Program-made: the position numbers and the translations under genes
The notes under the pieces: generated by a model
What the model saw: only the letters and a program-made list of their open reading frames with translations
Databases searched by the model: none
What the model was told of the DNA's origin: nothing
Part shown: piece after piece, positions 48,601 to 56,200 of the stretch
How the letters are laid out: each line of letters begins with the position of its first letter
How positions within the stretch are numbered: the stretch's first letter is position 1
DNA from: Bradymonadales bacterium
GTDB taxonomy: Bacteria; Myxococcota_A; Bradymonadia; JAFGEP01
NCBI GenBank assembly: GCA_016931535.1
Contig: JAFGEP010000086.1
Coordinates: 1 to 64,000 of the forward strand
Reading direction: 5' to 3'
Length of the DNA: 64,000 bases

Positions 48601-49068
48601 GTCGGCGGCATCTACCTGCTGGTCCTGATGGATGTGAACTTCTCGGTAGCCGTCTGGGTAGGATTCATCGGACTGTTCGGGGTGTCGGTGGAAACCGGGG
48701 TGGTCATGGTGGTCTACCTCCAGGAGGCGCTCGATCGCCGCATCAAAGCCGGACCGATCGACCGGGAGGTGATTCTGGAAGCCTGTGTGGAGGGAAGTCT
48801 CCTGCGTCTGCTGCCCAAGCTGATGACCGTGGGGACCACCGTGATCGGCCTCAGCCCCATCCTGTGGGCTACCGGCACCGGCTCGGACGTGATGCGCCCA
48901 CTGGCCATCCCGATCATCGGCGGGATGTTCACCAGTACCATCGTGGTTCTCCTCGTCACCCCGGTGCTGTTCGCCCTGATCAAGATCCGGGCGCTCGGCC
49001 GCGCACGGATCGCGACCTCCGGATCCCCGACGACCGGATCCTCCATAAACCAGCAGATTGGGTCTTGA
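45634..49068 (+). CDS. cusA: Heavy-metal efflux RND transporter CusA (Cu(I)/Ag(I))
   Basis: 1144 aa, the inner-membrane pump. The three methionines of the E. coli CusA metal site (573, 623, 672) align with Met654 (LLYMP), Met704 (APVSM) and Met753 (NRINML). The proton-relay Asp403 is present in GELVDAAIVMVENAH. Compared with CusA, the loop after this helix has an extra ~65 residues (about 425-490) with two hydrophobic stretches. Met triad conservation favours Cu/Ag over Zn/Cd/Co specificity. Confidence 0.93.
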   Translation: MIRRIIQASIDNRLVLLVLLTLVAFWGFHSIRQTPVDAIPDLSENQVILMTEWPGQAPQIMEDQVTYPLSTAMAGVAGVKVVRAVSDFGFSLVYLIFEDDVDLYWARSRVLEKLSWAQSLLPEGVTPRLGPDGTGVGHILWYVLTSDRHDLAELRSYQDFNLRYQVQSVPGVAEVASIGGFVQQYQVEIDPYSLQAYGIPLEAVMNAIRDSNLDVGGRLIEMTDVEYFVRGSGYIRSVREIEQIVVRVSPQGIPVTVGDLAQVQLGPDLRRGLLDENGQGEVVGGIVVMRSGENAHEVIRQVRQRLAELEPSLPEGMTLHIAYDRSGLIERSIDTLTNTLLQEGLVVTGVVLLFLTHIPSALIILLTLPLAVAIAFIFMHQMGITSNIMSLGGIAIAIGELVDAAIVMVENAHRQLAEAQQRGEIRAQRYPFRRQLLRWLRMLAWLALMGGALLGLWHANHAPRSWPYYAALALLVLGGLWALAALIRWNRWSPDEIKRRQIISSAARQVGPAIFFSMLIIITSFAPVFLLTGQEGKLFHPLAWTKTFAMIGASLLSITLVPVLMTFALRGHLRLESENPLARFFIWLYRPFLLLSLRFRKTTLAVILLSGLAALPLLTGLSVDLDRDGQPEISIDPIGSEFMPALDEGSLLYMPVTLPNVSINEAKRLLQLANTIIAEVPEVAYVLGKVGRADTATDPAPVSMIETIIQLHPQDRWRPGMTRADLISDLDRRLQIPGLQNGWTQPIINRINMLATGVRTDIGLKFFGQDLGVLESLALQAEEILRTIPGAADVVAERTTQGRYIDIDIDREAITRYGLSIGQVQSVIQTAIGGMGLTRTVEGRHRYEVLLRYQRDFRDSPEDLENILVTSPSGWQVPLGQLAHIQIAQGPSTIKSEDGMLVSTVLLNVRGRDMGSFIQEAQRTLEAHLQLPQGTTYRFSGQWENQLRAQQRLTVLVPVTIALVFLFLFLTFRRVQETLVVMLAVPFSLVGGIYLLVLMDVNFSVAVWVGFIGLFGVSVETGVVMVVYLQEALDRRIKAGPIDREVILEACVEGSLLRLLPKLMTVGTTVIGLSPILWATGTGSDVMRPLAIPIIGGMFTSTIVVLLVTPVLFALIKIRALGRARIATSGSPTTGSSINQQIGS

Positions 49069-49092
49069 TCTTTCCTCTCCCCGACGTATAGT
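49065..49092 (+). promoter_or_regulatory. Promoter of tRNA-Ala
   Basis: TTGATC (49065-49070), 16-bp spacer, TATAGT (49087-49092), followed 15 bp later by the tRNA. The -35 overlaps the cusA stop codon. Confidence 0.6.
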
Positions 49093-49107
49093 ACCCGCCG
49101 CCTGTCT

Positions 49108-49180
49108 GGGGCCGTAGCTCAGCTGGGAGAGCGCTAGAATCGCACTCTAGAGGTCGAGGGTTCGAATCCCTTCGGCTCCA
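49108..49180 (+). tRNA. tRNA-Ala(CGC)
   Basis: 73 nt, complete cloverleaf. The anticodon loop ATCGCAC gives CGC (reads GCG). The acceptor stem has the G3-U70 alanine identity pair and A73. CCA is not encoded. Confidence 0.97.
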
Positions 49181-49273
49181 TTGGCATAACCCCCGGTCAC
49201 CGGGCGGTCAGGCAGCCAGAACGGCGGGGGCGGCAGAGGTGGTGACCGGATCGCACAAGGTGGTGGAGTAGCT

Positions 49274-49603
49274 ATGGCGGAGAGCACCTGGGATTGGCAC
49301 AAGCTCCAGAAGCAGAAGGTGGACAACCTTCGCGATATCGCTAAGGACATCCCCGGCGTCGCCGGCGTGACGGCCATGAAGAAGGAGGAGCTGATCGAGG
49401 TCGTGGCCGACCATTTCGGCGTCCAGCGCCCCCGCAGGGTCATCACCGGCATCCGAAAAGAGGAGATCAAGCGCGAGATCCGGGACCTGAAAAAGGAAAG
49501 GGACAAGGCTCTCGAAGCGCACGACTCCGTCGAGCTCAAACGGATCCGGCGCAGCATCCACAAAAAGAAGCGAACCCTTCGACAGGCAGCCTCGGTGCGC
49601 TGA
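49274..49603 (+). CDS. Small basic protein with Rho-N/SAP-like N-terminus
   Basis: 109 aa, GGAG upstream of ATG. Residues about 14-50 (DNLRDIAKDIPG, KKEELIEVVADHFG) fit the Rho N-terminal/SAP helix-extended-loop-helix pattern. The C-terminal half is a highly charged Lys/Arg/Glu helix, probably coiled coil, ending in KKKRTLRQAA. Likely nucleic-acid binding. Free-standing gene 93 bp after tRNA-Ala. Function unknown. Confidence 0.75.
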   Translation: MAESTWDWHKLQKQKVDNLRDIAKDIPGVAGVTAMKKEELIEVVADHFGVQRPRRVITGIRKEEIKREIRDLKKERDKALEAHDSVELKRIRRSIHKKKRTLRQAASVR

Positions 49604-49770
49604 TCCCCCCCCGGTTTTCCGTCCTTTGCCTGCCTCTCCACTCGCTGGCGGTGCGTGGGACGCCTGCCTGCCTTCTCGAATCCCCAGAAGACGTATCGAC
49701 GGCGCTGCGGGCAGTGTATCCCGAGGAGATGCCGCGCGTGGCCCTGGCCATTCCGCCTCTCTCTGGCTCT

Positions 49771-49798
49771 TTGAACCCAGCGGCCGCTGTGTTCTAAT
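49771..49798 (+). promoter_or_regulatory. Predicted promoter of the DsbA-like gene
   Basis: TTGAAC (49771-49776), 16-bp spacer, TCTAAT (49793-49798), 38 bp before the TTG start codon. Confidence 0.42.
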
Positions 49799-49836
49799 GC
49801 CCTTCACCCCATTTGCGGCCACCAAAGGAGTTCGGC

Positions 49837-51210
49837 TTGAGTAAACAACGCACGGCAATCCTGATCATCCTGGCAGCCCTGGGCGGGTTTGTCTTGGGAC
49901 GGTTGTCCGCCGATCTCCGCTGGCGGCTTCCCGCCCCCCCGATCCGCATCGATTCCCTCCCCTTCGTGCTGGAGCATCCCGGTGAGCCGCAGGAGGAGAG
50001 CGAGCTGATTCCTCTGGGGGATGCTCCTTTTCTGGGGCCCGCTTCGGCCAAGGTCACCCTCGTGGTCTTCTGCGATTTCGAGTGCCCCTTCTGCCGCCGT
50101 GCCGCCCCCCTGTCGGCGGAGCTGATGGGCCGTTATCGCGATGATCTCCGGCTGGTGTTCTTGAACCTGCCCCTCGACATACACCCCAACGCCGCTCTGG
50201 CCGCTCAGAGCGCCCTGGCGGCCCATGCACAGGGGCACTTCTGGCCCTTCCATGACCGCCTCTACCTGAGCGGTGAACCGTTGACCCGGGAAACCCTGGA
50301 CCGGATCGCCACCCAGGTGGGGTTGGACATGGAGGCCTTCGCCCAGGCGCTCGAGGAGGACACCTACGCCCCTCTTCTCTCCAGCCAGCAAGCGTTGGCC
50401 CAGCAGCTCGGCCTGAACGGAACCCCCTCCTTCCTCATCAATGGACGCCTCCTGCTGGGTGCAAAACCCGTGGAGGCCTTCGCGCCCATCATCGAAGAGG
50501 AGATCGAGGCCGCCGAAGCCCTGCTGGATCAGGGGATTCCCCTGCGCTCCCTCTACCGCCTGCGGGTCGCCACCAACCGCCAGGGCCAACAGCCAGATGC
50601 CCTTCCACCGAGAGCGGCGGTGCGACCCCCCTCCGACCTCCCGACCGTCCAGGAGACCGAGGCGGCTCCCTCGACCGCACCCCAGGCCGACACCGCTTTT
50701 TCGCCCCCCCGTCAAGGTGACGACACGCTGGCCGCCTCTTGGACGCCTGTCGAGCTGCGCCTCTACACCGACTACGCCTCCCCTCGATACCGACCACTGG
50801 GGAGGACCATCGAGGATCTACTCGAGGAATATCCTGACCGGCTGGTGATTTCTTTCCACAGTTTCCTGGACCCTTCGGATCCCGATGCGTTGATGACGTC
50901 GGCGGCCCTCTACCGGGCCCGGATGGAGGACAAGCTGATGGAGTTCCATCACGCCCTGGTGACCCATGAAGGACCCCTGACCCGTGGAGACCTGGAGCGC
51001 TTTGCCGCCGGCCTCGACTTCGATCTGGAGGCCTTCGACCAGGCTCTTGACGACCCCGAGAACCTGCAAATCGCTGCCAACCTTCGCCAGCAGGCCGAAC
51101 AGCAAGGGGTGGTGCTGTCGCCCACCCTGTTTATCGGACCTCATCGTTTTGTCGGCATTACCCCGGCGTCAGATCTCCGCACCGCCATCCGGGCGGCCCT
51201 GTCGGAGTGA
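49837..51210 (+). CDS. Tandem DsbA-like thioredoxin-fold protein
   Basis: 457 aa from TTG 49837, preferred because AAGGAG lies 6 nt upstream. Membrane anchor at about 6-24. The first DsbA-like domain has CPFC (Cys83, Cys86) and a cis-Pro loop NGTPSFLING. A Pro-rich linker (about 245-300) follows. The second DsbA-like domain has SPRY where CxxC should be, but keeps a helical insert and LSPTLFIG. So one redox-active and one inactive domain, facing the periplasm. Overlaps the next gene by 4 bp (GTGA). Confidence 0.85.
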   Translation: MSKQRTAILIILAALGGFVLGRLSADLRWRLPAPPIRIDSLPFVLEHPGEPQEESELIPLGDAPFLGPASAKVTLVVFCDFECPFCRRAAPLSAELMGRYRDDLRLVFLNLPLDIHPNAALAAQSALAAHAQGHFWPFHDRLYLSGEPLTRETLDRIATQVGLDMEAFAQALEEDTYAPLLSSQQALAQQLGLNGTPSFLINGRLLLGAKPVEAFAPIIEEEIEAAEALLDQGIPLRSLYRLRVATNRQGQQPDALPPRAAVRPPSDLPTVQETEAAPSTAPQADTAFSPPRQGDDTLAASWTPVELRLYTDYASPRYRPLGRTIEDLLEEYPDRLVISFHSFLDPSDPDALMTSAALYRARMEDKLMEFHHALVTHEGPLTRGDLERFAAGLDFDLEAFDQALDDPENLQIAANLRQQAEQQGVVLSPTLFIGPHRFVGITPASDLRTAIRAALSE

Positions 51211-52274
51211 ACAACATGGCCAGTCCATCTGCTCGTTCGGTCAAACCCTTTTCTGTGGCCCTCTTGGGATTGGTCCTGGGTCTGCTCACCTCCTGCCCGC
51301 CGACGACTGGACCAGCCCCTCCGGAAGATGCCGGCCAACCTCAATGGATCCAGCAGGAGATCGACGAGGCCGAAGTGCCTCCCACCGCCCCCACCACTTC
51401 GCCCCCTCCGCTCCTTCCGGAGGGTTCCCAACTGCCCGTCCTCGTGGGTACCACCGATGTCTCGCCCCCATCCGAGACGACCCCGCCGGTCAACCGCGCT
51501 ACCCGGTCCTACTCCCTCAAGGAGCGGTTCCTCTCTGGACAACGGCTGCGGCGCCGTCTGCGTGTCGAACGCCATTTCCAGGTCAGCTTGGAGTCGGACC
51601 GGCCCGCCGAGGTCGAAGGCGCCACCGAGGTGACCCGAGAGTATGTCGTCGAGATCCTCGAGGCTTCGGTGGGCCAGATCCAACAGAGCAGCATCACCGT
51701 CTTGACCGACACCCGCCGGCTTCTCCCGGTCGGCGAGGTGCGTCCTCGCTTACCGGTCTCAGCCGGACCCCTTCAGGGAGCGACCTTGAGCTGTCAGATC
51801 TCCGAGTCGGGCCGATACTTGTGCGAGAGCGCAGATGCCCTGGGACCGCTCCGCGATCTGGGGCAGATCACCCCCCAACGGCTCGGGATGTGGCCCGGCA
51901 AGATGGTCTCCGTGGGAGAGTCCTGGGAGCTGCACGGACGGGAGGCGAACGCCTTTCTGGACCTGGAGGGGGCTGACGTGGTCGTGCGATTCGTCCTCGA
52001 AGATCCGGCCGCATCCTACCATCGGGATAGCTGCTGCCGAGTAGCCTACTCCCTCGACGGAACCCAGCCCTTTCCTCTCGCGGCAACGACCCAGACGGCC
52101 AACCTGACCGGTAGCGGGGAGTTCTACTATTGCCAGGAGCAGTCTGCTGTGCTCTACCACACCCAGCAGCGCACCATCAGCTTGCAGATCATCATCCATC
52201 AAGGCAACGACGCCCGCCTGCTGGATCGCGAGGTGACCCAGACGTTGGAGGAAGAGACCTCGGTGGATAGGTGA
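51207..52274 (+). CDS. Predicted lipoprotein, unknown function
   Basis: 355 aa from GTG 51207 (GTGA overlap with the DsbA-like gene) or ATG 51216. Signal peptide with lipobox LLTSC. Pro-rich N-terminal linker to about residue 95, then a beta-rich domain of about 260 aa with several paired cysteines (LSCQISESGRYLC; SCCRVAY; YYCQEQ). The cysteines and coupling to a thiol-disulfide protein suggest disulfide-bonded folding. No family recognised. Confidence 0.75.
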   Translation: MNNMASPSARSVKPFSVALLGLVLGLLTSCPPTTGPAPPEDAGQPQWIQQEIDEAEVPPTAPTTSPPPLLPEGSQLPVLVGTTDVSPPSETTPPVNRATRSYSLKERFLSGQRLRRRLRVERHFQVSLESDRPAEVEGATEVTREYVVEILEASVGQIQQSSITVLTDTRRLLPVGEVRPRLPVSAGPLQGATLSCQISESGRYLCESADALGPLRDLGQITPQRLGMWPGKMVSVGESWELHGREANAFLDLEGADVVVRFVLEDPAASYHRDSCCRVAYSLDGTQPFPLAATTQTANLTGSGEFYYCQEQSAVLYHTQQRTISLQIIIHQGNDARLLDREVTQTLEEETSVDR

Positions 52275-52313
52275 AAACAAAAACGGCCCGAGACAATAGC
52301 TGTCTCAGGCCGT
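52270..52313 (-). terminator. Rho-independent terminator of the 67-aa gene
   Basis: On the minus strand ACGGCC-T-GAGACA pairs with TGTCTC-G-GGCCGT (12 bp plus one mismatch, 5-nt loop), followed by TTTTGTTTTC. It lies 40 bp past the stop codon. The same hairpin may limit read-through from the convergent lipoprotein gene, though that side has no T-tract. Confidence 0.75.
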
Positions 52314-52352
52314 CGACAAGACGCCCGCAACCGTTGCTGATCGGTCAGCCGC

Positions 52353-52556
52353 TCAAGGTGCGATCTCGCGGTAGTCGTTCATATCGATGATCACAACCCG
52401 ACTCGGCTCCTCTTCTTCCGATTCCTCCTTCCGGCTCCCGGAATTCGGCCAGTACTCGATCTCCAGGGGCAGCTGGAGGGGGATCGGCTCCCACCGCTTG
52501 CGCTGACTTTCTCTCAGCTTTTTCAGCTCCTCGTAGATGATGACGTGGCGTCTCAT
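52353..52556 (-). CDS. Small hypothetical protein, 67 aa
   Basis: ATG 52556 with GGAG upstream, and a clear terminator downstream, support a real gene. The protein is charged, with YEELKKLRESQRKRW, an acidic EESEEEEPS stretch and VVIIDMNDY near the end. No membrane segment, no recognised family. It is the only minus-strand gene between 41 and 58 kb. Confidence 0.65.
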   Translation of the reverse strand: MRRHVIIYEELKKLRESQRKRWEPIPLQLPLEIEYWPNSGSRKEESEEEEPSRVVIIDMNDYREIAP

Positions 52557-52829
52557 GGCTCACTCCGTTCTCCTGGCCGGCCGATCTGTCGGGGACCTGC
52601 ACGGATTCTCATATGGGGAACGTCCGAATCAGCCTTTTTGTTCTGGTTACCCTCACGCCCTGTCGTTTCCAACCATCCCTCTTACAAAGTAGGCATTCGA
52701 CGAGTTCAGTCAAGCCGACTCTCCGAACTCTCTCCCATACACCGGATTGGACGATCCGGATCGCGCTTTCATTACATGGGATCGGAATACTCACCGCAAA
52801 CCTTGAACCGGAGGCCATTCTGTGCCGAA

Positions 52830-53057
52830 ATGGCCGCCATGGACGGTCAATCGCCACCCCGAAAGCCCTACTTCGACTTCGGCCCAGAAGACTGGCCCTT
52901 CCTGTTCGATTTCCCCAACCTGGTCTCCTTTGACGAGGTCCTTGGAGCCCACCCTCGCCATTCCCCCCTCACCCCGCCAGAGGCTCCGCCAGACGACAGC
53001 CCCTCTCCCTCAAATGACCAGGAGCAGAAGCTTGTAACCGACCCACCCTCCGAGTAG
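52830..53057 (+). CDS. Small hypothetical acidic/Pro-rich protein
   Basis: 75 aa from ATG 52830 (52776 and 52839 are alternatives). Codons use G/C at the third position as strongly as real neighbours, e.g. across YFDFGPEDWPFLFDFPNL. Aromatic-acidic first half, disordered Pro/Ser/Asp-rich second half. No signal or membrane segment. No family recognised. Confidence 0.5.
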   Translation: MAAMDGQSPPRKPYFDFGPEDWPFLFDFPNLVSFDEVLGAHPRHSPLTPPEAPPDDSPSPSNDQEQKLVTDPPSE

Positions 53058-53066
53058 CCGGCGGAC

Positions 53067-53080
53067 GGAAACCGGTTTCC
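53067..53080. repeat. 14-bp perfect palindrome
   Basis: GGAAACCGGTTTCC lies 9 bp past the stop of the 75-aa gene. A second perfect palindrome GACACCGGTGTC is at 53202-53213, downstream of the predicted promoter. Either could be an operator or RNA hairpin. Confidence 0.5.
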
Positions 53081-53127
53081 TCCTTGCTTCCTCACCCCCT
53101 TCTGCGATCGCTGCCAACCCGCCCCTT

Positions 53128-53156
53128 TTGCGTGGGCCACCACCTTGCGATATGAT
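53128..53156 (+). promoter_or_regulatory. Predicted promoter of the repeat lipoprotein
   Basis: TTGCGT (53128-53133), 17-bp spacer, TATGAT (53151-53156). Leader about 100 nt. Confidence 0.45.
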
Positions 53157-53260
53157 CCGGACAGTTTTTCGCCGTTGAAGCAGCCGGTTGCACACGGGAC
53201 CGACACCGGTGTCAGACCGACCCACCGATCAAGGCATGTAACGTGATCTCGAGAGCACCC

Positions 53261-56200
53261 ATGGATCGCCATACACTCTGGCCTTTTCTCCTCCTGTTCG
53301 CGTTGAGCGCAGGTTTCCTCGGTTGTTCGGACGAACCGACCACCACGCCCGCCGAGGATCTCGCCCAATGCGAAGCGGGCACGCTGTGCCCCTGCACCAG
53401 CCCCTTCGACTGCCCCCCCGGTGAAACCTGTCTGAATCAACAGTGCGTGCCGTTGGGGGGCGATATGACCGACGCCGGAGAACCTGCCGACCTGCCGGTC
53501 GAGGTGGTCGATCTCCCCGATCTCGAGCCGGATCCCGATCTGATCGAAGACCTGGAGCCCGATCCCGACCTGGTTGACGACACGGCGGACCTGGAGCTGA
53601 TCGATCAACCAGAAGAAGAGGAGCTCCCCTCCTGCATCGACGACAACTACGACCAGCCGGTCCACCGCTACGGCAACGATACCTGCAATCGAGCCATTCC
53701 TCTGACCACTGGTAACAACTCGGGCCTGGTTCTCTGCCCGGATGATCCGGAGCCCGGCCAGAGCTACGACTACTGGAGCTACCTGGCATCAGAGCACCAG
53801 GAGGTGATCTTCTTCGTTCAGACCATCGGAACCGTCGCTTCCACCCTGTACGACACCTCCTGCACCAGTCCACCGATTGACGAGGCCGAACCGGTCGAGG
53901 GCGGCTACCTGGCATCGGCGATGACCTGCGGCCAGGAGACGTTCAAGCTGATGGTGGATGGGGCCGTCAGCGAGCGGACCGAGTACGCCATCGAGATCAC
54001 CAGCTCCAGGCTACCCTGTAACGACGACGGGTTCGAGCCTTCCAGCGATTCCCGGGACACCGCCCCGATGATCGAGCTGGCGACGGACGTTGACCTGGTG
54101 TTCTGTGATGTGGGCGGAGAGCAGGATTGGCTGCGCTTCGAGGTCCAGGATCGCGGATTTGTGGCGGACATCCGGGCCACCTATGATGCCGAGGCCATCT
54201 GCAACGACCTGACCTTGACCCTCTGGCAAGACGGCCTCACCGGCGCCCGTCAGACCAGCACGGTGACCGACTCGGGTGCGGCCATCCACACCACCCCCCT
54301 GGAGCCCGGTGGATACGCCATCCAGGTCACCAATGGGGAGGCGGGGGAGGGACCCTACCGTCTAAGGGTTGACCTGGCCGAGGTGACCAACTGCACCGCC
54401 TTCGACACCTACCATGAGCCGGACAACTCCGAAGCGCAGGCGCTTGCACCTGGAATGCCGATCACCTTCGACGGCTCCGGGAACCTGGCCAATCCGGAGC
54501 AGTTTGCCAACCTCGTCATGTGCGAGGATGACGAGGTCGATCTCTTTGCTGTGGCCATGACGGCAGCCAGCCTGGTCGAGCTGGAGATCGAAACCAGCCG
54601 TCTGGACGATCCGCCGCGGGTCTGGTTCTACCCGCAAGGAGAGCAGCCGGACGCCTCCCATCGCATCGACCCGGTGGAAGGACGTTTCTTCCTCTCCCAT
54701 TTCTCCCCCACGGCCGGGACCTGGTTTCTGCGCGTCGAGCCGGGGTATCGGTTTTCACGCAACTACTACTCCCTCGACGCCCGGAGATCGCTGTGCACCT
54801 TCGACCGGTTCGAGCTGAACAACACAGCCGACTCCGCCTACCGCTTCGGTGCGGTGACCGTCAACGAGACCGGCATCGGACTGTGTGCGACCGACGATAC
54901 CATCGACTGGTATGCCAGGCCTACCGCCTCCTACCGCGACCAGCAGATCAGGGTGGATAACCAGCCTGGACAACCGCTGGACGTCTCATTGTACTTTGCG
55001 CCCTACGCCCCGAAAAACCGGCACTGTATCACCCACCTGGAATGCGAAGAGGGGGAAACCTGTCTGGGCGCGAGGGGCTGCGCGCTCCCCTTGCTGTCGG
55101 ACACCGTGCTCACCAGCAGCTTTGTCGAGTTGAGCTACTGGACCGACGGTCTGGGTGGCGAGTACCTGATGTCCGTCGAGGCGACCGGGTCGGATGTCGG
55201 GGGTGGATACGGCTTTCGCTGGACCGACAGTTTCACCTGTCCCGATGACAGCTTCGGCAACAACCACAGCATCCCGACCGCCTATGCCATCCCTCTACCC
55301 ACGGAGGGACCGCTGGTGGGTGACCTCTGCGTCAACGTCACCACCGTCAAGGACAAAGACTACTTCACCGTCTCGGTCCCCGCTCAAACCCAGCTCCAGG
55401 TCAGCCTCTTCTTCTTGCCCGGAGACCAGGTCGAGCTTCAGCTCCCCTGCTCGGGTACGACCCAGAGCTCGTCGAGCGGCATGCTCTCGACCAGCACCCG
55501 TGTCGGTGACTCCGCCACCGATGTCTGCTTCATGGTTCGAGGGGTCACAGCCCAGACCGGCCGCAGCGTGATCCCCTACAACTTGCTGCTGACTACCTCC
55601 GGCATCGAGGAAACCTGCCAGGACGACAGCTTCGAGTCCAACGACTCCATCGGCGAGGCAAGCCCGGTAAACGGCGGTCTTCCCTGGGTCGATGCCGCCT
55701 TGTCGGTGGGGGAAGACCTCACCATATGCGGCTCTGACGCCGACTACTTCGAGGTCCGCGCGGTGGCCGGCGACATGGTGATGGCAGACGCCCTGTTTGG
55801 CGCCAGCGCGGGGGACCTCGACCTCGAGCTCAGAGGTCCCTGCCAGGAAGGGGTGTGCCTCGAGCTGTTGGCACAGGCAATTGGCACCAGTGACGATGCC
55901 TCCTTGCGGCATACCGTGGACGAAAACGGCAGCTACGTGATCGGCGTGTTGGCCGAGGGATCCGACCTGAACCAGGTGTATGGGCTGAATGTAGGGATGG
56001 CGTCCACCTGTAACCCGAGCGCAGACCCCTACGAGCCCAACGACACCCCGGACGATGCGGTCCTCGACGGGCCTTCAGACAGCCCGGAAAGCCTGGCGCT
56101 TTGCTCGAAGGGCTCCTCGCAGCCCGACCTCGACTGGTTCCGCTACGACCTCTTGGTCGATGATCTGATCACCATCGATGCCGCTTTCTCCCACTACCAC

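Noticed and set aside
49108..49180. tRNA-Ala as an integration site of a mobile island
   Set aside because: No integrase, no repeated tRNA 3' end and no change in base composition nearby.
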